The notes: generated by a model not told the origin, from the letters alone. DNA of 37,113 nucleotides from Firmicutes bacterium UBA4845 (GCA_002399975.1 DHER01000003.1:1-37113); one strand, 5' to 3'; positions 16,025-23,701 are shown, counted from the first letter of the stretch. Program-made: numbers and translations.

Positions 16025-16561
16025 ATGAATTTTTCAACAAAAGAAAGAAATTTATTAGAGGATCAGAAAAACCATGAACAAATTTGCATCGAAAAATATT
16101 CAAATTATGCAAGTATGGCATCTGACCCTCAGCTAAAAAGCCTTTTTGAACAAAACTGCCAGACGGAACAAGAACATTACAATACTCTGGACCAACTTTT
16201 AAAAGGACAAATGCCGCAAATGCAGCAATCCAGTTCTCAACAGAGCGGATCACAGCAGTCCGGAAACATGCAGATGAAGTCGCAGCAGTCGCAGCAGGGC
16301 GGAAGTATGCAGCAAATGGCACAACAGTCAAGTTTCATGCCAAAGGGCCAATCTTCAAACTACAATAATTGTGACAAAGATTTATGTACAGACATGCTCA
16401 TGACAGAAAAATATGTGTCAGGAACATATGACACATCCATATTTGAATTTAGAGACCCTCAGGTTCGAAACATACTAAACCACATTCAAAAAGAAGAACA
16501 GCAGCACGGTGAATCTATATTCAAGTATATGGAAAATAACGGAATGTACCAGGTAAAATAA
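16025..16561 (+). CDS. Spore coat protein, CotF-like ferritin-fold with Gln/Ser-rich insert
   Basis: Residues 1-58 form two amphipathic helices with ferritin-like spacing (KNHEQICIEKYSNYA, EQNCQTEQEHYNTL). A low-complexity Gln/Ser/Gly/Met linker fills about 60-120. A second helix pair follows (DMLMTEKYVSGTYDTSIFE, then ILNHIQKEEQQHGESIFKYM). This matches CotF-like coat proteins of spore formers, which localise to the outer spore. AGGAGG lies nine bases before the ATG. I could not find a convincing sigma-G or sigma-K promoter. Single gene, ended by a strong terminator. It is direct evidence of a sporulating host. Confidence 0.82.
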   Translation: MNFSTKERNLLEDQKNHEQICIEKYSNYASMASDPQLKSLFEQNCQTEQEHYNTLDQLLKGQMPQMQQSSSQQSGSQQSGNMQMKSQQSQQGGSMQQMAQQSSFMPKGQSSNYNNCDKDLCTDMLMTEKYVSGTYDTSIFEFRDPQVRNILNHIQKEEQQHGESIFKYMENNGMYQVK

Positions 16562-16576
16562 TCCTCTGGGCACAAT

Positions 16577-16602
16577 AAAAAGTGGCACTGCCACTTTTTT
16601 TT
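16577..16602. terminator. Bidirectional terminator after the coat protein gene
   Basis: A ten-base-pair stem AAAAAGTGGC with GCCACTTTTT (16577-16586 with 16590-16599), three-base loop and eight T. It also faces the end of the glycosyltransferase gene at 16667. Confidence 0.88.
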
Positions 16603-16666
16603 ATTAAATTTTTCAAGCTTTTATCTTACATATTATAATTTTATGTTAACAAAATCCTTGAAATGC

Positions 16667-17911
16667 TTATGATTCTTGCAAAGTATAATATTCCATTATT
16701 TTTTTCCAAATTTTTTTTGTACTTTCAAAATCATTAAAATGCCTTTGAACATTTTTGCTGTACTTTTTCAATTCGTATAAAATTTTTATAAAATCCGGGT
16801 ATTTAAAATAAGTACATACTTTAGGTATCGTAGTTTCAAGCTTTTCTGTCATATTTTTAATTGTTTCTTGGTAAATATCACGATGTGTAATATAGACCAA
16901 CAAAGGCTTGTACCTAATCCAACCGATACATGCCTTATAAAAACGATCGATTATTTTATCGTTTTCAGCTCTGACAAACCGCAGTTTGATCGGCAGAACA
17001 CCATCCAATAAATTGTTATAGGTTGAAAACCCGTCGTGGAACGTATAGCAAGGAACCCGCAAAACTTTTCTTTCCCCCAGACATGTACTTAAAAATGTAT
17101 CTTCTCCTCTTGCCCTTGGCGGATTATAAAACGGAAATATTCTCATAGGATTTTTAAGATTTATGCACAAATTTGCACCTGATATGAATTTAGTATGATT
17201 AACTTCCAATGCTTCAACCGCTTCTTTACTGGTCAAAATCTTAGTATCTGCATATGTAACTCCACCGTTATTCATAATCTTAACTATATCATCCCAGTTT
17301 ACTATGTCATTGCTTATTGCTTCTATAAAAGTATGGAAGTCTTCTTGAGTCAGGTCATTGTTAAAATCTATATAAGGAATAGGAGATACGTATCCACAAT
17401 GGTTACCATGTGTAATATCCGCTTGACTTATATATTTCAAATGGACATTAAAAACCTGCTGACCGCCCCATATTGCCGTATTCTTAGTATTGGTAACCGC
17501 TAAAGGATATTCATCATCATCAAGAAAAATTAAATAATCCATCTTATTCTTAATTGCAAAATACAATATTGCATTTCGTTTAGCGCCATAGCCTCTGCCA
17601 AAAATCTTCGATGCTTCCGACGGAGAAATTATGCTTTTATCTGACAAAAATTTAATTTCGCTATTTATAGTCTTTTTCCCAATGAATTCACAACTGTCAA
17701 TATACTCCAGAATATCCTGCCTTAACCCCGTATAGTCAGAAACTTCTGTTTTGTTATAACTCAAATCATATGCCACAAACAAGTTAAGGCTGATATTTCC
17801 ACTTTCAGCCATGCCGGATTCAACCCAATTATATATATATGTTTTCAGTACCTTTTTAAAACTTCTTCTGCCTGTTGCAAATCCTATCCCCAATTTAATA
17901 TTATCTTTCAC
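16667..17911 (-). CDS. Orphan glycosyltransferase-like protein (GT-A fold)
   Basis: I infer a GT-A glycosyltransferase from GIGFATGRRSF at the start, the acidic triad DYLIFLDDDEYPL (Asp131-133, metal and nucleotide sugar), GRGYGAKRNAIL just before it, and NPPRARGEDTFLSTCLG downstream, an ED-type catalytic region. There are no membrane segments or signal, so it is cytoplasmic. The start is GTG at 17911, with GGAGGG nine bases upstream. No polysaccharide or lipid-glycosylation genes are adjacent, so acceptor and sugar are unknown. The gene is flanked by a promoter and a terminator of its own. Confidence 0.6.
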   Translation of the reverse strand: MKDNIKLGIGFATGRRSFKKVLKTYIYNWVESGMAESGNISLNLFVAYDLSYNKTEVSDYTGLRQDILEYIDSCEFIGKKTINSEIKFLSDKSIISPSEASKIFGRGYGAKRNAILYFAIKNKMDYLIFLDDDEYPLAVTNTKNTAIWGGQQVFNVHLKYISQADITHGNHCGYVSPIPYIDFNNDLTQEDFHTFIEAISNDIVNWDDIVKIMNNGGVTYADTKILTSKEAVEALEVNHTKFISGANLCINLKNPMRIFPFYNPPRARGEDTFLSTCLGERKVLRVPCYTFHDGFSTYNNLLDGVLPIKLRFVRAENDKIIDRFYKACIGWIRYKPLLVYITHRDIYQETIKNMTEKLETTIPKVCTYFKYPDFIKILYELKKYSKNVQRHFNDFESTKKIWKKIMEYYTLQES

Positions 17912-17945
17912 TATCGCAATCCCTCCTTCTATTTAAAATTATATC

Positions 17946-17974
17946 ATTTTATCATAATATACATCAATTGTCAA
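17946..17974 (-). promoter_or_regulatory. Promoter of the glycosyltransferase gene
   Basis: Minus strand TTGACA (17969-17974), 17 bases, then TAAAAT (17946-17951). The start would be near 17939, giving a 28-base leader. Confidence 0.7.
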
Positions 17975-18257
17975 AATTAACGTAAGTTTTAGCACAATAA
18001 TATTTACACTTTGTAAGATAATAATAAACATTTCCAAATTTATCCATAAAACACTAAAGTAACTTATTATTAGAATAATATTATTTTTACCAACACATTA
18101 AATAGTATGTAGTCATAATGCTACAAAATGTATTATATGTATTAAAATTAAAACATGTTTTTCTGTTTGAATATTTACAACTCTCATATTTCATCATATA
18201 CTTAACTTGCAAATAAAAAATACCTAACATACAATAAAATTACATTGAGGTAAACAA
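17975..18257. other. AT-rich intergenic region between divergent genes
   Basis: Apart from the glycosyltransferase promoter at its left edge I see no gene, repeat or RNA element. I looked for the GGGGAGTA core of the yybP-ykoY manganese riboswitch ahead of the MntP-like gene and did not find it. Confidence 0.5.
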
Positions 18258-18827
18258 ATGGTAACATTGGAAATAATCCTTATAGCAATTGCTATTTCGC
18301 TTGATTCTTTTGCATTAATGGCATGCAAGGGTGCAGTTAAGAAAAAGATTAATATATCTTGCTTATTTGCAATGTCTTTACTACTGGGAATTTGGCATTC
18401 AACTGTATTTGTGGAAAGTAATTTAATTGTAGGAACGATTAACGGTACATATTTAGGTTTTGAACCTTTTGCTAAAATACTGACTCTAATTATATTTCTC
18501 GGATTAGGTACCCACATGTTGTGCAATGCGGTGAACAATAAAAAAATTACAGAAAGAAGAGAAGATAAAACGAGTATCAAGGGTATATTGCTGATTGCAG
18601 TGATTACCAGTTTTGATGCTGTGACAGCAGGTATAGCGCTGGCATTTCTAAGGATCGATTTGTCCAATACATTCATACCTGTAATGCTTGTAAATATGCT
18701 GTCGACATTTTTAGGAACATATACTGGATATTACTTTGGATACGAGTATAGATCAGCGGCTTACGCAGTAAGTGCGGAAATACTACTTATAAGCGGTATC
18801 AATGTATTGATCAAATATATCATTTAA
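18258..18827 (+). CDS. MntP/YtaF-family membrane protein (putative metal exporter)
   Basis: This 189-residue protein has about six membrane segments in two inverted halves. Each half bears an intramembrane aspartate motif: ISLDSFALMACKGAV near the N terminus and TSFDAVTAGIALAFL at about 115. Such pairs mark the MntP (manganese efflux) and YtaF (sporulation membrane protein) families. The length suits MntP. GAGGT lies seven bases before the ATG. It is followed 17 bases later by a small membrane protein, probably co-transcribed. Function as a manganese exporter is family inference, and the usual riboswitch is missing. Confidence 0.75.
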   Translation: MVTLEIILIAIAISLDSFALMACKGAVKKKINISCLFAMSLLLGIWHSTVFVESNLIVGTINGTYLGFEPFAKILTLIIFLGLGTHMLCNAVNNKKITERREDKTSIKGILLIAVITSFDAVTAGIALAFLRIDLSNTFIPVMLVNMLSTFLGTYTGYYFGYEYRSAAYAVSAEILLISGINVLIKYII

Positions 18828-18844
18828 AGAAAGGGGGCTTTAAA

Positions 18845-19063
18845 ATGAGTGAAGAAAATACTAAAATAAGTGAGAGTGCAGGAAAATTGCTGGGTTGGAT
18901 AGGAATAATAGCAGGTGTTATCGGACTCTTCTGGCAGCACATATGGATGGGAGTAATATCAATTGTCTTAGGAATCATAGGTTGCTTTTCTCCTAAAAGA
19001 AATCTTAACATTGTCGCTATTGTAATCGGTGTTGTAGCATTAATAATAGGCATAGTCAAGTAA
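18845..19063 (+). CDS. Small two-to-three-segment membrane protein, DUF4190-like
   Basis: This 72-residue protein has a polar N terminus (MSEENTKISES) followed by glycine- and isoleucine-rich hydrophobic stretches at about 14-28, 32-47 and 53-72, with a basic turn SPKRN between the last two. Pattern and size resemble the DUF4190 group of small membrane proteins of unknown role. AAGGGGG precedes the ATG. It probably shares a transcript with the MntP-like gene and ends at a terminator 30 bases on. No function can be assigned. Confidence 0.75.
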   Translation: MSEENTKISESAGKLLGWIGIIAGVIGLFWQHIWMGVISIVLGIIGCFSPKRNLNIVAIVIGVVALIIGIVK

Positions 19064-19092
19064 ACCTGCAAAACTAACAGTATCATGATTTT

Positions 19093-19133
19093 ACATAAAC
19101 CGTCATAATCGACGGTTTTATGTATTTTTTTTT
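19093..19133 (+). terminator. Terminator after the MntP-like pair
   Basis: The stem 19093-19104 pairs with 19111-19123 with one bulged T, six-base loop, followed by nine T. Confidence 0.85.
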
Positions 19134-19268
19134 CAGTATAATACCATGCACAGTTCTCTTATGCATTGCATTCATTGACCATTAATTCCATATGTGCTAT
19201 AATTAAGTAAAATATTTTTCTTGTTTTCGTTAAAAATTAAATGTTGTAAATAAATGGAGCCTATCATT

Positions 19269-19835
19269 ATGGATAATTCTGAACACAAGACTAAATATTT
19301 GTTAACCCAAAGTTTCAAAGAAATTGTAAAAAAGTATCCATTTGAAAAAATTACAATTAAGATGATCACCGACCGTTCCGGAGTTATAAGACCTACTTTT
19401 TATAATTATTTCAAGGATAAAAACGAAGTTTTTGAATGGATACTTGAAGAGGAACTTTTTAACACACTTCATAATCTTATCCTTAATAACATGGAAAATG
19501 AAGCAATAAAAATGATTTTCCAGTATTTTGGTAACAATAGAAACTTGTATTCCAAACTTTTTACAATAAATGGGCAAAATTCATTTGAGGAAGTTTTTGA
19601 GCAGGATATTCATAATTTTTTTATCAAAATCCTAGAAAAATATGATTTTAAAATAAACAAAAAATTACTTCTTTTATCCCGTGAAAACATATCAAAGTAT
19701 TATTGCATGGGAATGGTATATATAATAAAAACCTGGATGCTGGATGAGAAATATAGAATAATTCCGTCAGAGGACATGTACGAAGGGTATATATTTCTGC
19801 TGACACATTCATTGCTTGACATTTTTGAAAAATAA
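19269..19835 (+). CDS. TetR/AcrR-family transcriptional regulator (DhaS-like)
   Basis: The N-terminal helix-turn-helix is typical: KYLLTQSFKEIVKKYPFEKITIKMITDRSGVIRPTFYNYFKDKNEVFEWI in overview, with TFYNYFKDK as the recognition helix. The C-terminal ligand domain is of the TetR_C_8 kind seen in the DhaS group. GGAG at 19256-19259 lies nine bases before the ATG at 19269, whereas the ATG at 19254 has no ribosome site, so I use 19269 (188 residues). It is a lone gene, with the MntP-like pair upstream and convergent uppP downstream. Its target is not evident; no clear palindromic operator was found in its own upstream region. Confidence 0.85.
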   Translation: MDNSEHKTKYLLTQSFKEIVKKYPFEKITIKMITDRSGVIRPTFYNYFKDKNEVFEWILEEELFNTLHNLILNNMENEAIKMIFQYFGNNRNLYSKLFTINGQNSFEEVFEQDIHNFFIKILEKYDFKINKKLLLLSRENISKYYCMGMVYIIKTWMLDEKYRIIPSEDMYEGYIFLLTHSLLDIFEK

Positions 19836-19836
19836 A

Positions 19837-19901
19837 ACAGCTTTAACGTTCAGTTAAAATTAGGCATGAACCTACCTTAATTTACCTTACACTAAGCTGT
19901 A
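19837..19901. terminator. Branched inverted repeat at the convergent end of the TetR gene and uppP
   Basis: Outer arms ACAGCTT (19837-19843) and AAGCTGT (19894-19900) enclose two smaller hairpins, TTAAC-GTTCA-GTTAA at 19843-19857 and an AT-rich stem around AGG/CCT at 19858-19883. On the minus strand the outer stem runs into TTTTATTTTT, which suits termination of uppP. A three-way junction is possible but unproven. Confidence 0.45.
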
Positions 19902-19948
19902 TTTTATATTATGCCATATAGATTGTTACTTGTTACCCATTATTTTTT

Positions 19949-20770
19949 TTAATCAAATAAAATAAAATATCCTATTACCAATATTCCTAAACATATGCGG
20001 TACCAGCCAAATGCTTTAAAATCATTATTCCTTATGTATCTCAATAAGAATCTGATTGATATAACAGAAACAACAAATGCTACTGCCATTCCAACAAGAA
20101 GAACAGCTGCTTCCATACCTGTAAAACTCAAACCAAATTTAAATAACTTAAGCGCACTGGCTCCAAACATTACCGGAATTGAAAGAAAGAATGAATATTC
20201 TGCCGCTATACTCCTTGAAGTGCCAAGAATTATAGCTCCGAGAATTGTCGCTCCGGAGCGAGATGTCCCCGGTATCAAGGACAATACCTGAAAAAGTCCT
20301 ATACCAAAAGCTGTTGAATATGACAAATCTCCAAAATTATTTACCTTTGCTATTTTACCTTTATTGTGATTTTCAATCAGGATAAACAATATTCCATAAA
20401 CGATGAGTGTTATCGAAACAGTCTGATAGTTGTAAAAGTGTTCATCCAGCCAGTCATCAAACAACAATCCCATAACTGCAGCAGGAAGGACACCCACTAT
20501 AACTTTAATCCAAATATCTATTGTATATCTTTTTTGTCTTGCGGATTTTTTAGGTGAAAATGGATTGAGCTTATGAAAATACAGCAATACAACTGCCATA
20601 ATAGCTCCAAGCTGTATAACGACCAAAAACATTTCTCTAAACGCATCGGAAGCGTTAAGCCGAATAAATTCATCTACCAAAATCATGTGTCCTGTGCTGC
20701 TGATAGGCAGCCATTCAGTTATTCCTTCAACGATTCCCAATATTATTGCCTTAAATACTTCTATATACAT
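19949..20770 (-). CDS. uppP: Undecaprenyl-diphosphatase
   Basis: UppP (BacA) dephosphorylates undecaprenyl diphosphate at the membrane, recycling the lipid carrier for cell-wall synthesis and giving bacitracin tolerance. It is a 273-residue polytopic protein. Signature regions are GIVEGITEWLPISSTGHM at 12-29 and PGTSRSGATI at 167-176, with the catalytic Ser and Arg. GGAGG is four bases before the ATG. It is monocistronic, with its own promoter and no linked bacitracin ABC transporter or regulator. Assignment is certain. Confidence 0.96.
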   Translation of the reverse strand: MYIEVFKAIILGIVEGITEWLPISSTGHMILVDEFIRLNASDAFREMFLVVIQLGAIMAVVLLYFHKLNPFSPKKSARQKRYTIDIWIKVIVGVLPAAVMGLLFDDWLDEHFYNYQTVSITLIVYGILFILIENHNKGKIAKVNNFGDLSYSTAFGIGLFQVLSLIPGTSRSGATILGAIILGTSRSIAAEYSFFLSIPVMFGASALKLFKFGLSFTGMEAAVLLVGMAVAFVVSVISIRFLLRYIRNNDFKAFGWYRICLGILVIGYFILFD

Positions 20771-20850
20771 ATGTCCTCCAATTTAATGCACTCTGACAGC
20801 TCTATAATTTATATGGCTGCCTTTTTAATAATTTATTTAGTTCCTTATTT

Positions 20851-20878
20851 ATTATAACTTAATTTTTAAAAAATCCAA
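20851..20878 (-). promoter_or_regulatory. Candidate promoter of uppP
   Basis: Minus strand TTGGAT (20873-20878), a 16-base spacer and TATAAT (20851-20856). The -10 is perfect and the -35 moderate. It lies just beyond the terminator at 20901-20938. Confidence 0.45.
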
Positions 20879-20900
20879 GTACCAAATAAATTTAGTATAA

Positions 20901-20940
20901 AAATACGTGACCGAATATATAAATCCGGCCACATATTTTT
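20901..20940 (-). terminator. Strand-specific terminator left by the glycyl-radical enzyme gene
   Basis: Read on the minus strand, 20926-20938 pairs with 20901-20913 over 13 base pairs, two of them G-U wobbles, and flows into a T-run. Read on the plus strand the same two positions become C-A mismatches, so it was built for minus-strand transcription. It lies 45 bases past the stop of the remnant at 20985. Confidence 0.75.
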
Positions 20941-20984
20941 ACTTAATTAATTAAAGCTGCAATTTAAACTGCAACTTGATATAT

Positions 20985-21167
20985 TTAATTAAAGGACTGT
21001 TCTGTTCTTTCTATTATTTCATCCTGCAATGCTTTTTCAAGATTATTAAATAAATCTGAATACCCTGCAACCCTTACAACCAAATCCTTGTATTCATCAG
21101 GGTGCTTCTGGGCATCTAAAAGAGTTTGCTTAAATACAAAAATTTGAAATATAACTTGTACAAACAA
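20985..21167 (-). pseudogene. Remnant: C-terminal end of a glycyl-radical enzyme
   Basis: The open frame of about 60 codons contains TLLDAQKHPDEYKDLVVR, then VAGYSDLF, then ALQDEIIERTEQSF. This is the C-terminal glycyl-radical domain of the pyruvate formate-lyase superfamily. RVAGYS is the radical-glycine motif, and the tail resembles the PFL2/dehydratase/lyase type more than classical PflB. Everything before the last 45-60 residues of a protein of about 800 is absent. There is no ribosome site, and the only in-frame start is a TTG. The 5' edge coincides with the promoter of the next, divergent gene. A small spare-part protein like GrcA/YfiD is an alternative, but the missing translation signals argue against it. 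Confidence 0.8.
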
Positions 21168-21184
21168 TATTTATCAGTTAAAAT
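21156..21184 (+). promoter_or_regulatory. Promoter of the MATE transporter gene
   Basis: TTGTAC (21156-21161), 17 bases, TAAAAT (21179-21184), with a start near 21191. The -35 box overlaps the 5' edge of the glycyl-radical remnant. Confidence 0.6.
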
Positions 21185-21221
21185 ATAAGGTATAACATTT
21201 CAAATAAAAAGGGTAATTATT

Positions 21222-22586
21222 ATGAATAATAATATAAACTTGACAGAAGGGAAAATCCGCAGCGAATTAACTAAATTAGCTCTTCCTATAATGGGAACAT
21301 CTTTTATTCAAATGGCGTACAATTTAACCGATATTATATGGCTGGGAAGGCTCAGCACAGAGGCTGTTGCTGCCGCAGGAACGGCAGGTTTTTTTTTATG
21401 GTTTGCTTCGTCATTGATTATGATTGCCCAAGTGGGAATAGGCGTAAATGTAGCACAATGTAACGGCAGAGGTGATTTGGAAAGTGCTAAGAAATATATT
21501 TCAAATGGTTTTCAGTTGGATTTTCTTATAGCAGTTACATATGCTCTGTTTTTATTTATATTCAGGCATCAGCTAATTGGATTCTTCAACCTTGGAGATA
21601 ATACTGTCATTAGAATGGCAGTGGAATATTTGACAATCTTGCCATTGGGAATAACTTTCCACTTTTTAAATCCTGTATTCTCGGTAATATTAAACAATTC
21701 AGGAAACAGCATAACGCCATTTAAAATAAATGCGGCAGGAATGGCGGCAAATATTATACTTGACCCGATATTAATTTTCGGCTTTGGCCCTATACCGCCC
21801 ATGGGCATAAAGGGAGCAGCCCTGGGAACGATACTTGCTCAATTTATTGTTACCGTAATTTTTATAATTTCAGGAAAAAAAAATAATGCTACATACTCTC
21901 ACGTAAAATTACTTATAAAACCTGACATGAAAATTATAAAAGGAATTGTTAAATTAGGTTTTCCGCCATTCGTTCAGTCCGGAATCCATGCTATAATAAA
22001 TATGGTAATTACAAAAATAATTGCAGGATTCGGCCCTGTGGCAGTTGCCGTTCAAAGCATAGGTTCTCAAATTGAATCACTAACATGGATGACAGCTGAA
22101 GGCTTTTCCACAGCTATTTCAGCTTTCACAGGACAAAATTACGGTGCAAAAAAACCGAAACGTATAAGAAAAGGCTACAAAGAAGGTATTAAGATATTAG
22201 GCACCATAGGTATATTAACTTCACTGCTGTTAATATTCGGTGCAAAATTCCTGTTTACTATATTTATTCCCGACGATCCTGAAGCCATCAGTGAAGGTGT
22301 TAATTATTTAAGGATATTAGGATTATCACAATTTTTTGTAAGCATCGAAATAGGTACTACCGGAGCATTTAACGGCTTAGGAAGAACAATGCCTCCTACA
22401 GTTAACGGTGTTGTACTGAATGCCTTAAGGATTCCCGCAGCCATGATTTTAGGCTCAACTGCCATAGGACTGACGGGAGTATGGCTGAGCATCAGCGTCT
22501 CATCTATATTAAAGGGAATAATAATATATATATGGTTTAAGGTTGTACTTAATCATATGTTGATAGATATAGAGCAAACTCTTTAA
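21222..22586 (+). CDS. MATE-family multidrug/toxin efflux transporter
   Basis: This 454-residue inner-membrane exporter with about 12 hydrophobic segments in two related halves uses Na+ or H+ to expel cationic compounds. Family signals are LTEGKIRSELTKLALPIMGTSFIQMAYNL at the N terminus in overview, DIIWLGRLSTEAVAAAG, the mid-chain LDPILIFGFGPIPPMGIKGAALGT, and TAEGFSTAISAFTGQNYGAKKPKR starting the second half. Length is normal. AAGGG precedes the ATG. It lies after a remnant gene and before a YwaF-like gene and carries its own promoter. The substrate is unknown. Confidence 0.92.
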   Translation: MNNNINLTEGKIRSELTKLALPIMGTSFIQMAYNLTDIIWLGRLSTEAVAAAGTAGFFLWFASSLIMIAQVGIGVNVAQCNGRGDLESAKKYISNGFQLDFLIAVTYALFLFIFRHQLIGFFNLGDNTVIRMAVEYLTILPLGITFHFLNPVFSVILNNSGNSITPFKINAAGMAANIILDPILIFGFGPIPPMGIKGAALGTILAQFIVTVIFIISGKKNNATYSHVKLLIKPDMKIIKGIVKLGFPPFVQSGIHAIINMVITKIIAGFGPVAVAVQSIGSQIESLTWMTAEGFSTAISAFTGQNYGAKKPKRIRKGYKEGIKILGTIGILTSLLLIFGAKFLFTIFIPDDPEAISEGVNYLRILGLSQFFVSIEIGTTGAFNGLGRTMPPTVNGVVLNALRIPAAMILGSTAIGLTGVWLSISVSSILKGIIIYIWFKVVLNHMLIDIEQTL

Positions 22587-22764
22587 ATTAGTATGTAAAT
22601 TCCATTAGATCCATCCCCGCTGCAATAAATTATAGTCTTTGCTTGATATAGTCTAAACTGACATTTTTATTATAATTACGACAACAACAAACAAATTTTA
22701 ATGTAAATTTAATAAATAAATGCTATAATATAATATATATTTATTAAGCTATGGGGGTGGCATT

Positions 22765-23565
22765 ATAAAAACTTTTTACGAAAACTACTTCAAGCCTCAG
22801 AATGTAACACCTGATTCCAGGCTTTTTTCTCTTGAGCACATTATGTTGTCATGTATAAGTATATTCTTTATCATTTATTTATTTCGTTCCCAGATGAAAC
22901 GGTGCGATGTAAATTATTCAAAAAAATTATTGAAACGCTCAGCACTTGTTATGCTGTTTTTAGAAATATTTCGTATAGTGTGGTCCACATTTTATTATGG
23001 ATTCAACCTGAAAAACATCCGTTTCGACTGGTGCAATCAAATAAGCTTAGCGTTGCCATTTATCATACTATCAGAAAAGCAGGAACTTTATCCTTATATT
23101 GATATATTATCCTTTATGGGAGGAGCAGGTGTATTAATTTATCCAATCTGGGTTTTTTACGACTATGCCGGCATACACATTATGTCGGTTCAAAGCATGA
23201 TTTCCCATACGCTAATGGTAATTATCCCACTATCTATTACATTTGTATCGGGACATTGGGAAAAAGAAAAAAGCATACGAAAACCTCTCACAGCATTTAT
23301 ATTAGTAGCCTTTATAGCATATGTCATGTCAAGAACATTGAATGTTAATTATTTAATTATGATAGATGCCGATGGAATACCGCTGCTGAGGCACCTTCCG
23401 TTTCCTTGGTACTGGTTGATTGCATTTCCGTGCTTAATCGTACTTATCAGTGGAGTTAGATTAATGTTTTATGCAATTTGCCGTAAAATCAGCAAACATA
23501 AATCTATAATATCCGAATACTACAATATGGAATACGAAGATAAAAAAGTGGAATCAGTAATATAA
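22765..23565 (+). CDS. YwaF-like (TIGR02206) integral membrane protein with apparent non-canonical start
   Basis: The protein has about six membrane segments. Conserved-looking blocks are RIVWSTFYYGFNLKNIRFDWCNQ, then YIDILSFMGGAGVLIYPIWVFYDYAG and MISHTLMVI (given as separate stretches). Function is unknown for the family. The first in-frame ATG is 22843, but it has no ribosome site and falls inside conserved-looking N-terminal sequence. The frame stays open upstream and reads KTFYENYFKPQNVTPDSRLF directly after GGGGGTGG (22753-22760). The likely start is therefore ATA at 22765, or ATT at 22762; no ATG, GTG, TTG or CTG exists between these and 22843. An ATG at 22751 is in another frame and stops after five codons. 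A one-base error in the G5 run is the alternative. Confidence 0.75.
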   Translation: MKTFYENYFKPQNVTPDSRLFSLEHIMLSCISIFFIIYLFRSQMKRCDVNYSKKLLKRSALVMLFLEIFRIVWSTFYYGFNLKNIRFDWCNQISLALPFIILSEKQELYPYIDILSFMGGAGVLIYPIWVFYDYAGIHIMSVQSMISHTLMVIIPLSITFVSGHWEKEKSIRKPLTAFILVAFIAYVMSRTLNVNYLIMIDADGIPLLRHLPFPWYWLIAFPCLIVLISGVRLMFYAICRKISKHKSIISEYYNMEYEDKKVESVI

Positions 23566-23575
23566 ATATATTTCC

Positions 23576-23701
23576 TTAAAGCAAAAATGGCAAGTATGCA
23601 ACGACACAGATAGAAATTATATACACAAAAGGTACGAAATTGTATCTATCCACAACTCCGTACCAATACCTTGTGTTACGCCGTATTATTCTGTTTAACA
23701 T
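23576..23701 (-). CDS. Possible 41-residue single-span membrane peptide
   Basis: This is a short minus-strand frame with a basic N terminus (MLNRIIRRNTRYWYG) and one hydrophobic segment near the C terminus (FVPFVYIISICVVAYLPFLL). The layout suits a small membrane peptide. It lies 48 bases beyond the amidohydrolase stop and is in the same frame as that gene. No good ribosome site precedes the ATG. I do not recognise it, and it could be a decayed gene end or chance. Confidence 0.25.
   Translation of the reverse strand: MLNRIIRRNTRYWYGVVDRYNFVPFVYIISICVVAYLPFLL

Noticed and set aside
18100..18257. yybP-ykoY manganese riboswitch before the MntP-like gene
   Set aside because: The conserved GGGGAGTA-type core and paired stems are not present; the region is plain AT-rich sequence.
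22753..22757. Phase-variable G tract controlling the YwaF-like gene
   Set aside because: Five G is too short for a typical slipping tract; the run is more simply the ribosome binding site.
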